In this document: piece by piece, positions 37,815 to 49,064 of the stretch | How the letters are laid out: each line of letters starts with the position of its first letter | Position numbering within the stretch: position 1 is the stretch's first letter | NCBI GenBank assembly: GCA_028994555.1 | Contig: JARDVN010000001.1 | Span: 4,402,001 to 4,466,000, forward strand | DNA: 64,000 bases | Origin: Citrobacter amalonaticus | GTDB lineage: Bacteria; Pseudomonadota; Gammaproteobacteria; Enterobacterales; Enterobacteriaceae | Reading direction: 5' to 3' | Position numbers and translations under genes: made by a program | Notes under the pieces: generated by a model | The model's database searches: none | Told to the model about the DNA's origin: nothing | Seen by the model: the letters and a program-made list of their open reading frames with translations, nothing else

Positions 37815-38576
37815 ATGGTGTCATCATCTGTCACTGCACCACGCAGCGGTTTTTACTACTTTGCTCAGGGATGGAAACTGGTTTCGCAACCGGGGATCCG
37901 TCGCTATGTCATTTTACCGCTACTGGTCAACATTCTGCTAATGGGCAGTGCGTTCTGGTGGCTGTTCACACAGCTGGATGTCTGGATCCCGTCGCTCTTG
38001 AGCCACGTCCCGGACTGGCTGCAATGGCTGAGCTATCTGCTGTGGCCCGTCGCGGTCATTTCTGTGCTGCTGGTGTTTGGCTATTTTTTCTCGACCCTGG
38101 CCAACTGGATTGCCGCGCCGTTTAATGGGCTACTGGCGGAGCAACTGGAAGCGCGACTCACCGGTGCAACGCCGCCGGACACGGGCGTTCTGGGGATCAT
38201 GAAAGATGTGCCGCGGATTATGAAACGCGAATGGCAAAAGCTGGCCTGGTATCTGCCTCGTGCCATCGTACTGCTGATCCTTTACTTTATTCCCGGCATT
38301 GGGCAAACCGTCGCCCCCGTACTGTGGTTCTTGTTCAGCGCCTGGATGCTGGCCATTCAGTATTGCGATTATCCGTTTGATAACCACAAAGTGCCCTTTA
38401 AAGAGATGCGCACCGCCCTGCGCTCCCGTAAAGTGACCAATATGCAGTTTGGTGCGCTCACCAGCCTGTTTACTCTGATCCCAATGCTAAACCTTTTCAT
38501 CATGCCGGTGGCGGTATGTGGCGCCACGGCGATGTGGGTGGATTGCTATCGTGCTAAGCACGCGTTATGGAAATAA
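37815..38576 (+). CDS. cysZ: Sulfate transporter CysZ
   Basis: Inner-membrane sulfate permease that feeds cysteine biosynthesis. 253 residues, same length as E. coli. Hydrophobic helices include [16 protein letters not shown] and [19 protein letters not shown]. It lies directly upstream of cysK, with 163 bases between, and is expected to be under CysB and sulfur limitation. Confidence 0.95.
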   Translation: MVSSSVTAPRSGFYYFAQGWKLVSQPGIRRYVILPLLVNILLMGSAFWWLFTQLDVWIPSLLSHVPDWLQWLSYLLWPVAVISVLLVFGYFFSTLANWIAAPFNGLLAEQLEARLTGATPPDTGVLGIMKDVPRIMKREWQKLAWYLPRAIVLLILYFIPGIGQTVAPVLWFLFSAWMLAIQYCDYPFDNHKVPFKEMRTALRSRKVTNMQFGALTSLFTLIPMLNLFIMPVAVCGATAMWVDCYRAKHALWK

Positions 38577-38739
38577 CGAAAGTTTGTGTAAATAAGAGGT
38601 TGTTTATAACGCCTCTTATTCCATACTGATACCCATTATTTCTTCATAGCATATAGATATGCGAAATCCTTACTTCCCCATATTCGTCTGAAGGGTATGC
38701 TGGGAAGGTATCCCAATTTCATACAGTTAAGGACAGGCC
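38577..38739 (+). promoter_or_regulatory. cysZ-cysK intergenic region with the cysK promoter
   Basis: AT-rich spacer expected to hold the CysB-activated cysK promoter known from E. coli and Salmonella. An AAGGACAG ribosome site precedes cysK. Individual CysB sites are too degenerate to mark by eye. Confidence 0.5.
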
Positions 38740-39711
38740 ATGAGTAAGATTTTTGAAGACAACTCGCTGACTATCGGTCATACGCCGCTGGTTCGACTGA
38801 ACCGTATCGGTAACGGACGCATTCTGGCGAAGGTGGAATCACGTAACCCAAGCTTCAGCGTGAAATGCCGTATTGGTGCCAATATGATTTGGGATGCTGA
38901 AAAACGCGGCGTGCTGAAACCGGGCGTCGAACTGGTTGAACCCACCAGCGGCAACACCGGCATCGCGCTGGCCTATGTCGCTGCGGCACGTGGTTACAAG
39001 CTGACGCTGACCATGCCGGAAACCATGAGTATCGAACGTCGCAAGCTGCTGAAAGCGCTGGGCGCGAATCTGGTGCTGACCGAAGGCGCGAAAGGCATGA
39101 AAGGCGCGATTCAAAAGGCGGAAGAAATTGTCGCCAGCGATCCGGAAAAATATCTGTTGCTTCAGCAGTTCAGCAACCCGGCTAACCCGGAAATTCACGA
39201 AAAAACCACGGGCCCGGAAATCTGGGAAGACACTGACGGCCAGGTTGACGTTTTTATCTCCGGCGTGGGCACTGGCGGTACGCTGACCGGCGTCACCCGC
39301 TACATCAAAGGCACTAAAGGCAAAACGGACCTGATTACCGTTGCAGTAGAACCCACAGATTCACCGGTTATCGCCCAGGCACTGGCTGGCGAAGAGCTGA
39401 AGCCAGGTCCGCATAAAATCCAGGGCATCGGCGCCGGTTTCATTCCGGGCAACCTGGATCTGAAACTGATCGATAAAGTCGTGGCGATCACGAATGAAGA
39501 AGCGATCTCCACCGCTCGTCGCCTGATGGAAGAAGAAGGTATCCTGGCTGGGATCTCCTCCGGTGCCGCAGTTGCTGCCGCGCTTAAGCTGCAGGAAGAT
39601 GAAACCTTTACCAACAAGAATATTGTGGTTATCCTACCGTCATCGGGTGAGCGTTATCTGAGCACCGCACTGTTTGCCGATCTCTTCACAGAGAAAGAAC
39701 TGCAACAGTAA
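38740..39711 (+). CDS. cysK: Cysteine synthase A
   Basis: PLP-dependent O-acetylserine sulfhydrylase that makes cysteine from O-acetylserine and sulfide. 323 residues, the E. coli length. The PLP lysine is Lys42 in [11 protein letters not shown], and the substrate loop is [10 protein letters not shown]. It is the partner of CysE in the cysteine synthase complex. It ends before a strong terminator and is separated from ptsH. Confidence 0.97.
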   Translation: MSKIFEDNSLTIGHTPLVRLNRIGNGRILAKVESRNPSFSVKCRIGANMIWDAEKRGVLKPGVELVEPTSGNTGIALAYVAAARGYKLTLTMPETMSIERRKLLKALGANLVLTEGAKGMKGAIQKAEEIVASDPEKYLLLQQFSNPANPEIHEKTTGPEIWEDTDGQVDVFISGVGTGGTLTGVTRYIKGTKGKTDLITVAVEPTDSPVIAQALAGEELKPGPHKIQGIGAGFIPGNLDLKLIDKVVAITNEEAISTARRLMEEEGILAGISSGAAVAAALKLQEDETFTNKNIVVILPSSGERYLSTALFADLFTEKELQQ

Positions 39712-39733
39712 TGCCAGCATGTTAATAACGCGT

Positions 39734-39763
39734 AAAAAAAGCACCTTTTCAGGTGCTTTTTTT
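39734..39763 (+). terminator. Terminator of cysK
   Basis: AAAAAAAGCACCT-tttc-AGGTGCTTTTTTT, 22 bases after the cysK stop. Confidence 0.92.
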
Positions 39764-40095
39764 GTGGCCTGCTTCAAATTTTCACCCCACCTGCCATTGC
39801 TTCACCCCGCCAGGTCTGGTATTTAACCTGATTAATTATTTTGAAGCGCGAAATTAATCGTTACAGGAAAACTGCTGGCTGAATCGATTTTATGATTTGG
39901 TTCAAGTATTGATTTAGCGGCATAATGTTTAATGACGAGCGAAACGTCAGCGGCCAGAGGTTGCCTGCAACGGATTGCGTCAAACACCTGGTGTGTCGCG
40001 CCCGTTTACGCCGGCGCTAACAATACAGGCTAAAGTCAAACCGCCAGGCTAGACTTTAGTTCCACAACACTAAACCTATAAGTTGGGGAAATACA
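39764..40095 (+). promoter_or_regulatory. ptsH control region
   Basis: 332 bases, no gene. It corresponds to the E. coli ptsH leader with its P0 and P1 promoters, which respond to CRP and Mlc. A clear promoter is TTGGTT (39897-39902), 18 bases, CATAAT (39921-39926). A second likely -10, TAGACT, lies near 40049. The 3' end (ctataagttggggaaatacaatg) is the conserved ptsH ribosome site. Confidence 0.7.
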
Positions 40096-40353
40096 ATGTT
40101 CCAGCAAGAAGTTACCATTACCGCTCCGAACGGTCTGCACACCCGCCCTGCTGCTCAGTTTGTTAAAGAAGCGAAAGGCTTCACTTCTGAGATTACTGTG
40201 ACTTCCAACGGCAAAAGCGCCAGCGCGAAAAGCCTGTTTAAACTGCAAACTCTGGGTCTGACTCAGGGAACTGTCGTCACCATCTCTGCAGAAGGTGAAG
40301 ATGAGCAGAAAGCCGTAGAACATCTGGTCAAGCTGATGGCGGAACTGGAATAA
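40096..40353 (+). CDS. ptsH: PTS phosphocarrier HPr
   Basis: 85-residue phosphocarrier that passes phosphate from enzyme I to sugar-specific EIIA domains. The active His15 lies in [12 protein letters not shown], and the Ser46 region is [10 protein letters not shown]. Identical in length to E. coli. First gene of ptsHI-crr. Confidence 0.98.
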
Positions 40354-40399
40354 GTTTTTCCGGGTCCTTTTAAAAATCAGTCACAAGTAAGGTAGGGTT

Positions 40400-42127
40400 A
40401 TGATTTCAGGCATTTTAGCATCCCCGGGTATCGCTTTCGGCAAAGCACTTTTGCTGAAAGAAGACGAAATCGTCATTGACCGGAAAAAAATTTCTGCCGA
40501 CAAGGTTGATCAGGAAGTTGAACGTTTTCTGAGCGGTCGTGCCAAGGCATCTGCACAGTTAGAAGCGATCAAAACGAAAGCTGGTGAAACGTTCGGTGAA
40601 GAAAAAGAAGCCATTTTCGAAGGGCATATTATGCTGCTCGAAGATGAGGAGCTGGAGCAGGAAATCATAGCCCTGATTAAAGATAAACACATGACGGCTG
40701 ACGCAGCTGCGCATGAAGTTATCGAAGGTCAGGCCACTGCCCTGGAAGAACTGGATGATGAATACCTGAAAGAACGTGCGGCTGACGTACGTGACATCGG
40801 TAAGCGCCTGCTGCGCAATATCCTGGGGCTGGCAATTATCGACCTGAGCGCAATCAAGGACGAAGTAATCCTGGTTGCCGCTGACCTGACCCCGTCCGAA
40901 ACCGCACAGTTGAACCTGAACAAGGTACTGGGTTTCATTACCGACGCGGGCGGCCGGACTTCCCACACCTCTATCATGGCGCGTTCTCTGGAACTGCCAG
41001 CCATCGTGGGAACCGGTAGCGTCACCTCTCAGGTGAAGAACGATGACTATCTGATTCTGGATGCCGTAAACAACCAGGTTTACGTCAACCCGACCAACGA
41101 AGAAATTGAAAAACTGCGTGCCGTTCAGGAGCAAGTTGCCACTGAGAAAGCGGAACTGGCGAAACTGAAAGATCTGCCGGCCATCACCCTGGATGGTCAT
41201 CAGGTTGAAGTGTGCGCTAATATCGGTACCGTGCGTGACGTCGAAGGCGCAGAGCGCAACGGTGCGGAAGGCGTGGGTCTGTATCGTACTGAATTCCTGT
41301 TTATGGATCGCGACGCGCTGCCGACTGAAGAAGAACAGTTTGCAGCGTACAAAGCCGTGGCTGAAGCCTGTGGCTCTCAGGCGGTGATCGTGCGTACCAT
41401 GGACATCGGCGGCGACAAAGAGCTGCCGTACATGAACTTCCCGAAAGAAGAGAACCCGTTCCTGGGCTGGCGTGCCGTGCGTATCGCGATGGATCGTAAA
41501 GAGATCCTGCGCGATCAGGTTCGTGCCATCCTGCGTGCGTCTGCTTTCGGTAAACTGCGCATTATGTTCCCAATGATCATCTCTGTTGAAGAAGTTCGCG
41601 CGCTGCGCAAAGAGATCGAAATTTACAAGCAGGAACTGCGTGACGAAGGTAAAGCCTTTGACGAAACCATCGAGATTGGCGTGATGGTGGAAACACCGGC
41701 TGCGGCGACTATCGCGCGTCATTTAGCCAAAGAAGTGGATTTCTTTAGTATCGGCACCAATGATTTAACGCAGTACACTCTGGCAGTTGACCGTGGTAAT
41801 GATATGATTTCACATCTTTACCAGCCAATGTCGCCATCTGTCCTGACGCTTATCAAGCAAGTTATTGATGCTTCTCATGCTGAAGGTAAATGGACTGGCA
41901 TGTGTGGTGAGCTTGCAGGCGACGAACGTGCTACACTTCTGTTGCTGGGGATGGGTCTGGACGAATTCTCTATGAGCGCCATTTCTATCCCGCGCATTAA
42001 GAAGATTATCCGTAACACGAACTTCGAAGATGCGAAGGTGTTAGCAGAGCAGGCTCTTGCTCAACCGACAACGGACGAGTTAATGACGCTGGTTAACAAG
42101 TTCATTGAAGAAAAAACAATCTGCTAA
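40400..42127 (+). CDS. ptsI: PTS enzyme I
   Basis: 575-residue phosphoenolpyruvate-protein phosphotransferase that starts the PTS cascade. The active His is in [13 protein letters not shown], and the PEP-binding barrel has [14 protein letters not shown] and the C-terminal [10 protein letters not shown]. Same length as E. coli and no frameshift. It lies 46 bases after ptsH and 40 before crr. Confidence 0.98.
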   Translation: MISGILASPGIAFGKALLLKEDEIVIDRKKISADKVDQEVERFLSGRAKASAQLEAIKTKAGETFGEEKEAIFEGHIMLLEDEELEQEIIALIKDKHMTADAAAHEVIEGQATALEELDDEYLKERAADVRDIGKRLLRNILGLAIIDLSAIKDEVILVAADLTPSETAQLNLNKVLGFITDAGGRTSHTSIMARSLELPAIVGTGSVTSQVKNDDYLILDAVNNQVYVNPTNEEIEKLRAVQEQVATEKAELAKLKDLPAITLDGHQVEVCANIGTVRDVEGAERNGAEGVGLYRTEFLFMDRDALPTEEEQFAAYKAVAEACGSQAVIVRTMDIGGDKELPYMNFPKEENPFLGWRAVRIAMDRKEILRDQVRAILRASAFGKLRIMFPMIISVEEVRALRKEIEIYKQELRDEGKAFDETIEIGVMVETPAAATIARHLAKEVDFFSIGTNDLTQYTLAVDRGNDMISHLYQPMSPSVLTLIKQVIDASHAEGKWTGMCGELAGDERATLLLLGMGLDEFSMSAISIPRIKKIIRNTNFEDAKVLAEQALAQPTTDELMTLVNKFIEEKTIC

Positions 42128-42167
42128 TCCACGAGATGCGGCCCAATTTACTGCTTAGGAGAAGATC

Positions 42168-42678
42168 ATGGGTTTGTTCGATAAACTGAAGTCTCTGGTT
42201 TCTGATGATAAGAAAGACACCGGAACTATTGAGATTGTTGCACCGCTCTCTGGTGAGATCGTCAACATCGAAGACGTACCGGATGTCGTTTTTGCTGAAA
42301 AAAATCGTGGGTGATGGCATTGCTATCAAACCAACTGGTAACAAGATGGTTGCACCGGTTGACGGTACGATCGGCAAAATCTTTGAGACCAACCATGCGT
42401 TCTCTATCGAATCCGATAGCGGTATCGAACTGTTTGTTCACTTCGGTATCGACACCGTTGAGCTGAAAGGCGAAGGCTTCAAGCGCATCGCTGAAGAAGG
42501 CCAGCGTGTGAAAGTGGGTGACCCGGTTATTGAATTCGATCTGCCGCTGCTGGAAGAAAAAGCCAAGTCAACCCTGACTCCGGTTGTTATCTCCAACATG
42601 GACGAAATCAAAGAACTGATCAAACTGTCCGGTAGCGTGACTGTGGGTGAAACCCCGGTTATCCGCATCAAGAAATAA
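42168..42678 (+). CDS. crr: Glucose-specific EIIA (Crr, one apparent frameshift)
   Basis: 169-residue EIIA-Glc, a phosphocarrier and central regulator of adenylate cyclase and inducer exclusion. The phosphorylated His91 (His90 in the mature protein) is in [11 protein letters not shown], with the second His in TNHAFS. The slip is an A run of seven at 42298-42304 (six expected, VFAEKIVGDG). It may also serve the EIIA-less PTS permease at 4959. Confidence 0.97.
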
Positions 42679-42698
42679 TTCTTGCCGCAGAGAAAAAT

Positions 42699-42723
42699 GG
42701 CGCCTTCAGGCGCCGTTTTTTTT
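42699..42723 (+). terminator. Terminator of ptsHI-crr
   Basis: GGCGCC-ttca-GGCGCC-G followed by eight Ts. Confidence 0.92.
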
Positions 42724-42728
42724 ATCTA

Positions 42729-42826
42729 CCGGATGGCAAAACCCGCCTGATGCCGCTGCGCTTATCAGGCCGACGAGATATCGGCCCCGTAGGCCGGATA
42801 AGGCGCTTACGCCGCCATCCGGCATC
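42729..42826. repeat. REP/BIME repeat pair
   Basis: Two facing REP-type palindromes (cctgatgcc...ggc and gtaggccggataaggcg...gccatccggcat), the standard enterobacterial extragenic repeat. It sits between convergent crr and pdxK-operon ends. Confidence 0.85.
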
Positions 42827-42835
42827 AGTTTGCGG

Positions 42836-43075
42836 TTACAGCGGTGAGGTCACCGGGCGATAACACTTTTCACGCATCAGAATTTTCATCCCTTCCGGCC
42901 CACTCTCCAGCATCCGCTTCTCTGAATCAGAAACCTGCAGTTCACACTGATAGCCGCCCGTGATGCCAAACATCGCGCGCGCCACGCAGATATCTTCCAA
43001 CGCATTCAGTCCGCTGGTTTCAAAATGCCCCACGATACGTCCCTGCTGGCGAACCACTAATCGATAACTCTTCAT
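42836..43075 (-). CDS. Small conserved protein downstream of pdxK
   Basis: 79 residues, soluble, no signal or membrane segment ([20 protein letters not shown]...). The start overlaps the pdxK stop as ATGA, so translation is coupled and the two act from one mRNA. E. coli has no equivalent here; I recall Salmonella having a small gene between crr and pdxK. I do not recognise a domain; the context suggests, but does not show, a link to vitamin B6. Confidence 0.75.
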   Translation of the reverse strand: MKSYRLVVRQQGRIVGHFETSGLNALEDICVARAMFGITGGYQCELQVSDSEKRMLESGPEGMKILMREKCYRPVTSPL

Positions 43076-43940
43076 CGCGCCTCCCCTGCCGGAGGCAGTA
43101 TCAGTTCGTCACAACCGCATTGCTGCGTCCAGGTCATCACTTCCAGCACGCGTTCCGCAGCCTGCTGTGTTGCCTGCGTCAATGATTTCCCCCAGCACGA
43201 TGCCACTGATCAGTTCGGCACAAAACAGATCGCCGGTCCCTTTCAGATCGGTTTCCACCCGCGGGTGCTCAATCACATCCCGCGTTTGGGCCGTGACCAC
43301 CGCTACATTGATGGTTTCACTGTCCTGTCCTGGCGCGCTGGTGATGACAATCCACTTCAGCGTGTCGGTCAGCAGCGATCTCGCCGCGATAACAGCCTCC
43401 TCCAGCGTGCGACACGGCATACCGCTGAGCATCTCCAGCTCAAAAACATTCGGCGTCAGCCCCTGCGCCAGCGGCAGCAGGTGATGTCGATAGGCATCCG
43501 GTATCTCAGCTTTCACATACATTCCGCTGTCGGTATCGCCAATCACCGGATCGACCAGAACAGGAATATCCGGATGGGTTTGACGAACGTTTTGCAACCA
43601 TTGCGCCAGTAGCGCGATTTGTTCAGCGCTGCCCATATAACCGGTGGTCACGGCCTTTAGCTCACGCAGCGCATCACGCTCGCTTAACGCCAGCAAATAG
43701 CCACGGAACCAGTCTGCCGGAATGACACCCCCCATAAAACGTGTCATAGTGCGGAGTATTACTGAACAGGACGGTAGGCACCGCCGTCACCCGCAAACCC
43801 TTTGCTTTGATGGCTGGCACAGCGATGCTGTTGCCGACGCTGCCATACACCACCTGTGACTGAACGGCGACAATATCGGTCTGTAACGCCCGATGCTTAT
43901 CGTCGAAGAGCACTGACTGAATATCACTCTCCTGCCCCAT
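43072..43940 (-). CDS. pdxK: Pyridoxine/pyridoxal/pyridoxamine kinase PdxK (two apparent frameshifts)
   Basis: ATP-dependent kinase of B6 vitamers (ribokinase superfamily) for salvage of pyridoxal phosphate. 288 residues after correction. [15 protein letters not shown] and [15 protein letters not shown] are substrate motifs, and [17 protein letters not shown] is the anion-hole/ATP motif with the catalytic Asp. Slips are a C run of six at 43728-43733 and five at 43189-43193, each one too long. Divergent from ptsJ with 82 bases between the starts. Confidence 0.94.
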
Positions 43941-44022
43941 AGTCTTCTCCTCTCACTGGACAGCGGGCGGGTGCCTCACTATTATCGTCATATGCTAAAA
44001 TTCATTTTGTCATAGGTCAATA
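43941..44022. promoter_or_regulatory. pdxK/ptsJ divergent promoter region
   Basis: 82 bases shared by both starts. In Salmonella, PtsJ is described as a MocR-type repressor of pdxK, so its operator is expected here. A repeated tgacat/gtcata-like pair is visible but not diagnostic. Confidence 0.45.
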
Positions 44023-45319
44023 ATGATCGACGGAAAAACCGCCAGCGAAATCTTTGACAGTATACGTCGGCACGTCACCAGCGGCGTGTTGCCTGCAGGT
44101 GAAACATTGCCGCCCGTGCGGGAACTGGCGGCACAGCTCAACGTGAATCGCAATACCGTCGCGGCGGCCTACAAACGGCTGGTTACTTTTGGACTGGCGC
44201 AAAGTCGTGGCCGCAATGGTACGGTCATAAAAAAGCGCCTCTCCTCCCATCGCGCGCGAAGGCGGGGACCCACATACGCCATTGCGCGATCTCTCCAGCG
44301 GAAATCCTGATCCCGCTCGCCTGCCGGACCTGAGCCGTTATTTTGCAAAATGTCATCACGGCCACCGCCTGTACGGTGACGTGCCGGTTTCCCCGGAGCT
44401 AAAGCGCTGGGCCACACAGTGGATGCAGGATGCCGTTCCCGCTGCGGGTGAAATTGATATCACCAGCGGCGCGATTGACGCCATTGAACGCCTGTTGAGC
44501 GCGCATCTGCTGCCCGGCGACAGCGTGGTGGTTGAAGACCCCTGTTTTCTGAGCAGCATCAGTATGCTGAGCTATGCCGGTTTCAGCGCCAGCCCAGTGA
44601 GCGTCGACAGCGAAGGAATGTTACCTGAAGGGCTCGAACAGGCGTTGAGTAATGGCGCACGGGCGGTGATCGTTACGCCTCGGGCGCACAACCCGACGGG
44701 ATGCAGTTTAAGCGCCACACGCGCTGGCGCATTACAGGCAATCCTTGCGCGATATCCCCAGGTACTGGTGATCGTTGACGACCACTTTGCCCTACTTTCC
44801 GCCTCCGCGTGGCAACCGGTGATTGCGGCGGAAACGCTCCACTGGTCGATCGTTCGGTCAATGTCGAAAACGCTGGGTCCGGATCTGCGCCTTGCTATTG
44901 TCGCCAGCGATCCCGCGACCTCGGCAAAGTTACGCCTGCGCCTTAACTCCGGTAGTCAATGGGTCAGCCACATTTTGCAGGATCTGGTTTACGCTTGTCT
45001 GACGGATCCTGTCTGGCAGAAGACCCTGACGGAATCCCGCCAGTTTTATGCCGATCAGCAGCGCAAACTGGCGCAGGCACTGCGCACGCAAGGCATCCAC
45101 AACTTTTTCCCCGGCGATGGCCTGAACCTGTGGTTAGCGCTTGCCGAAGCCAGCCAGAACGTTGCATTTGCGCTGGCGAAATCCGGCTGGCTGGTGCGTG
45201 AAGGCGACGCTTTCGGCGTTAACGCGCCCGCGCAGGGTCTGCGTATTACCCTTTCCACACTCAATGACAGCGATATCAACCGCCTGGCCGCCCATATTTA
45301 TCAGGCGCTGAGTCAATAA
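44023..45319 (+). CDS. ptsJ: MocR-type regulator PtsJ (one apparent frameshift)
   Basis: GntR-type HTH domain (LPPVRELAAQLNVNRNTVAA) fused to an aminotransferase-like domain, 431 residues after correction. The PLP lysine lies in SMSKTLGPDLR, and the PLP-contact motifs are HNPTGCSLS and VDDHFA. MocR proteins sense pyridoxal phosphate. The slip is an A run of six at 44229-44234 (five expected, VIKSASPPIAREG). Present in Salmonella, absent from E. coli K-12. Followed 13 bases later by yfeJ. Confidence 0.92.
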
Positions 45320-45332
45320 CAGGAGAGCATCC

Positions 45333-46049
45333 GTGCACGTCCATTTTATTATTCACGAATCATTTGAATCGGCAGGCGCTTATTTGCCGTGGGCTGAAAC
45401 ACGCGGTCACCACATCACCTGGACCCGCGTCTACGACAGCGAACCGGTTCCGGCCAACGCCGATGGCTTTGATATGCTGGTCGTATTTGGCGGCCCGCAG
45501 TCACCGCGCACCACGCTTGCAGAGTGCCCTTATTTTGACTCAAAGGCTGAACAACATCTGATCAACCAGGCCATCTCGGCGGGTCGGATCGTGGTCGGGA
45601 TCTGTCTGGGTTCGCAGTTAATTGGCGAAGCGCTGGGAGCAAAGGTCTGCCAGAGTCCGGAAAAAGAGATTGGTCACTATCCCATTACGCTGACCGAAGC
45701 AGGAAAACAGCACCCGTTGCTTGCCCACTTCGGCTCTCCGCTGACGGTCGGCCACTGGCATAACGACATGCCAGGGCTTACCGATCAGGCCACGGTGCTT
45801 GCCACAAGCGTCGGCTGTCCACGGCAGATCGTGCAATATGGCAACTTTGTCTACGGCTTCCAGTGCCACATGGAATTTACCGCCGGGGCGGTGGAAGGGC
45901 TGATTCAACACTCTGAGCAAGAGCTGGCGGAAGCCAAAGGGAAGCGCTTTATTCGCTCAAAGGCGGAAATGCGCGAATGGGATTATAAGGAAATGAATGA
46001 AAAACTCTGGCAGTTTCTGGATCTGCTGGTGAAAAAACGTCAGGGTTAA
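45333..46049 (+). CDS. yfeJ: Class I glutamine amidotransferase-like protein YfeJ
   Basis: 238 residues, GMP synthase-type glutaminase fold. The nucleophile Cys is in GICLGSQLIG, and the catalytic His is in GFQCHMEFT. No synthetase domain is attached, so the acceptor of the ammonia is unknown. Salmonella carries this gene under the name yfeJ after ptsJ. Ribosome site AGGAGAG. Probably co-transcribed with ptsJ. Confidence 0.88.
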   Translation: MHVHFIIHESFESAGAYLPWAETRGHHITWTRVYDSEPVPANADGFDMLVVFGGPQSPRTTLAECPYFDSKAEQHLINQAISAGRIVVGICLGSQLIGEALGAKVCQSPEKEIGHYPITLTEAGKQHPLLAHFGSPLTVGHWHNDMPGLTDQATVLATSVGCPRQIVQYGNFVYGFQCHMEFTAGAVEGLIQHSEQELAEAKGKRFIRSKAEMREWDYKEMNEKLWQFLDLLVKKRQG

Positions 46050-46081
46050 TCCAAATGCCCGGTCATCGCCGGGCAATGTGG

Positions 46082-46993
46082 TTAAATTCCCGCGCCCTGG
46101 CTGAAGTGCTCTTCGCCAAACACGCCGGTAGAGAGATAACGATCGCCGCGATCGCAGATTATCGCCACCACCACCGCGCCCGGATTCGCTTTCGCAATCT
46201 GTATCGCACCGGCGACGGCACCGCCTGAGCTGACGCCACAGAAGATCCCTTCACGTACCGCCAGCTCGCGCATGGTGTTCTCCGCGTCTCGCTGGTGAAT
46301 ATCCACGACCTGATCGACAAGCTGAGCATTAAAAATGCCCGGCATGTATTCCGCAGGCCAGCGGCGGATCCCCGGAATACTGCTGCCCTCTTCCGGTTGC
46401 AGACCCACAATAGTGACCGCGCTGGCCTGCTCACGCAGAAAACGCGATACGCCTGTGATGGTGCCGGTGGTGCCCATGCTGGAAACAAAATGGGTGAGAC
46501 GTCCGGCCGTTTGCCGCCAGATTTCCGGCCCCGTAGTGATGTAATGCGCGTACGGGTTATCAGGGTTATTGAACTGGTCCAGCAGCTTGCCTTCGCCGCG
46601 TTGCGCCATCTCCAGCGCTAAATCGCGCGCCCCTTCCATCCCCTGCTCTTTGGTCACCAGAATCAGTTCGGCGCCATAGGCGCGCATCGCGGCGCGGCGT
46701 TCCTGACTCATGTTGTCAGGCATCAGCAGCTTCATACGATAGCCTTTCAGCGCGGCAATCATCGCCAGCGCAATGCCGGTATTACCGCTGGTGGCTTCGA
46801 TTAACACGTCACCCGGTTTAATCTCGCCGCGTTTTTCTGCTTCAACAATCATCGATAACGCGGCGCGATCTTTCACCGATCCCGCCGGATTGTTACCTTC
46901 CAGTTTGACCCAAATTTCACTGCCATTATCCGGTGTCAACCGTTGCAGCTTCACCAGAGGCGTATTGCCAATTGTTTGTTCTAATGTGTTCAC
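46082..46993 (-). CDS. cysM: Cysteine synthase B
   Basis: PLP enzyme that uses sulfide or thiosulfate with O-acetylserine to make cysteine or S-sulfocysteine. 303 residues starting at GTG (46993, VNTLEQTIG), matching E. coli length. The PLP lysine is Lys41 in NPAGSVKDRAAL. It lies downstream of cysPTWA, separated by a REP element. Confidence 0.95.
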   Translation of the reverse strand: MNTLEQTIGNTPLVKLQRLTPDNGSEIWVKLEGNNPAGSVKDRAALSMIVEAEKRGEIKPGDVLIEATSGNTGIALAMIAALKGYRMKLLMPDNMSQERRAAMRAYGAELILVTKEQGMEGARDLALEMAQRGEGKLLDQFNNPDNPYAHYITTGPEIWRQTAGRLTHFVSSMGTTGTITGVSRFLREQASAVTIVGLQPEEGSSIPGIRRWPAEYMPGIFNAQLVDQVVDIHQRDAENTMRELAVREGIFCGVSSGGAVAGAIQIAKANPGAVVVAIICDRGDRYLSTGVFGEEHFSQGAGI

Positions 46994-47011
46994 AATGTCA
47001 GTCCAGAACCC

Positions 47012-47086
47012 AGGCCTGATAAACCCAGCGCCATCAGGCAAATGTGTATTGCCGGATGGTGGCATAACTGCCTTATCCGGCCTACA
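47012..47086. repeat. REP/BIME repeat between cysA and cysM
   Basis: REP palindromes (gccggatggtggcataactg and ccttatccggcctac with an upstream partner aggcctgataaacccagcg), between two same-strand genes of the sulfur operon, where such repeats typically stabilise upstream mRNA. Confidence 0.75.
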
Positions 47087-47103
47087 TAAAAAACGCCCTG
47101 AGC

Positions 47104-48198
47104 TTACGCTATTTCTGCAAAAACGACATCATCATGACGTTCAATACGCTGATTGCCGTTATACAACCGGGCATTTTGCAGCCCGACAAACAGACGTTCA
47201 CCGCGCACCGGGACATCATCGCCCTGCATGACGACCGTCAGCGGTTCGTGATACCACCCGAGCGGCTGCACAACTAATTGGGTGTAATGGCCTTTCGGAC
47301 TGGCTTCGATGACCTGCACCGGCAGCGGAGAATCCAGACTGGTACGACGGCTGATATCCACTTCCCAGGGACGCAGGAACAGATCGACAGGTCCCTGATA
47401 TCCCGGCGTATAGCCCAGCGGCCAGCGGTGTGCGCCGACATGGAACTGTCCGCCGCGGATCGTGCCCTGCAGACGGTTAACTTCCCCCATAAACTCCAGC
47501 ACGAAGCGGGTCGCCGGTTCACGCCACACCTGATCCGGCGCATCGGCCTGTTCAATATTGCCCTGGCTCATCACCACCACGCGGTCCGCCACTTCGGTGG
47601 CCTCTTCCTGATCGTGCGTGACAAAGACGCTGGTGAATTTCAGCTCTTCATGCAGTTGACGCAGCCAGCGCCTGAGCTCTTTACGCACCTGGGCGTCAAG
47701 GGCGCCGAACGGCTCATCCAGCAGCAGAATTTGCGGCTCTACGGCTAAGGCGCGGGCCAGCGCGACACGCTGCTTTTGCCCTCCCGACAACTGTGCCGGG
47801 AAGCGATCCGCCAGGTGAGCCAGTTGCACCATCTCCAGCAGTTTCATCACTTTGGCTTTAATCGCAGACGCATTTGGACGCTCGCGACGCGGCAGTACGC
47901 TCAGGCCAAAAGCGATATTGTCAAATACCGTCATGTGGCGAAACAGCGCATAATGCTGAAAAACGAATCCCACTTTACGATCGCGCGCATGCAGGCGGCT
48001 CACGTCAGTGCCGTGAAAGCGAATATGCCCGCTGGACTGGTGTTCCAGCCCGGCGATAATGCGCAGCAGCGTGGTTTTACCTGAGCCGGACGGCCCCAGC
48101 AGAGCGACCATTTGACCGGAAGGAATATCCAGTGAGATATCGTTCAGCACCTGGGTGCGACCAAAAGACTTCTTAATATTGGCAATCTCAATACTCAT
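47104..48198 (-). CDS. cysA: Sulfate/thiosulfate ABC transporter ATPase CysA
   Basis: ATPase of the sulfate/thiosulfate importer. 364 residues. Walker [10 protein letters not shown] (35-43), ABC signature LSGGQKQR, Walker [13 protein letters not shown]-loop VTHDQEEA, and a C-terminal TOBE-type regulatory domain. Its start overlaps the cysW end by 11 bases. Confidence 0.97.
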   Translation of the reverse strand: MSIEIANIKKSFGRTQVLNDISLDIPSGQMVALLGPSGSGKTTLLRIIAGLEHQSSGHIRFHGTDVSRLHARDRKVGFVFQHYALFRHMTVFDNIAFGLSVLPRRERPNASAIKAKVMKLLEMVQLAHLADRFPAQLSGGQKQRVALARALAVEPQILLLDEPFGALDAQVRKELRRWLRQLHEELKFTSVFVTHDQEEATEVADRVVVMSQGNIEQADAPDQVWREPATRFVLEFMGEVNRLQGTIRGGQFHVGAHRWPLGYTPGYQGPVDLFLRPWEVDISRRTSLDSPLPVQVIEASPKGHYTQLVVQPLGWYHEPLTVVMQGDDVPVRGERLFVGLQNARLYNGNQRIERHDDVVFAEIA

Positions 48199-49064
48199 GA
48201 TTTTCCTCCTGTTGCGCGCGTTTTTCCTGGTTCTCCAGGCGCCATTGCAACATGCTCTTCAAAAACAGGGTAACAATCGCCATCAGCGTCAGCAGCGCCG
48301 CAGCGGTAAAGGAGCCGACGGCATTGTAGTCCTGCTCCAGTAATTCAATCTGTAGCGGCAGCGACAGGGTTTCACCGCGAATCGAGCCGGAAACCACCGA
48401 CACCGCGCCAAACTCGCCAATCGCACGGGCGTTAGTCAACACGACGCCGTACAACAGCGCCCAGCGGATGTTCGGCAGCGTTACGCGGCGGAACATTTGC
48501 CAGCCGGAAGCCCCCCAGCAAAATCGCCGCCTCATCCTCGTGGCTGCCCTGACTGAGCATCACCGGCACCAGTTCGCGCACGACAAACGGACAGGTCACG
48601 AAGATGGTGACCAGCACCATCCCCGGCCAGGAGAACATAATTTGCAGATTATGTTCATCCAGCCAGCCGCCCAGCGGCCCGTTAGAGCCGTAGAACAACA
48701 GATAAACCAGCCCCGCCACGACCGGTGACACGGCAAAGGGGATATCCAGCAGCGTCAGCAACAGTTGCCGCCCCGGAAAGTTAAAACGGGTGACCAGCCA
48801 GGCGAGTAAAATGCCAAACACCAGGTTCACCGGTACCGCAATCAGGGCTATCAGCACCGTCAGCCAGATAGCGTGCAACATATCCGGATCGGCCAGATTT
48901 TGCAGCACAGGCATCAGCCCCTTGCTGAACGCCTGGATGAAGATATAAATCATCGGCACCAGCAGAATGAGCACGGAGACGATCATGCCGGTGCCAATCA
49001 GAAACCATTTTCCCCAGTTGATACGGGGCGCGTCATAACGCTTCAAGTGAGTAACGTCCGCCAT
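48188..49064 (-). CDS. cysW: Sulfate/thiosulfate permease CysW (one apparent frameshift)
   Basis: Inner-membrane permease subunit of the sulfate importer. 291 residues after correction, the E. coli length. The EAA loop reads [22 protein letters not shown]. The slip is a C run of six at 48511-48516 (five expected) inside that loop. The start shares one base with the cysT stop. Confidence 0.95.
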
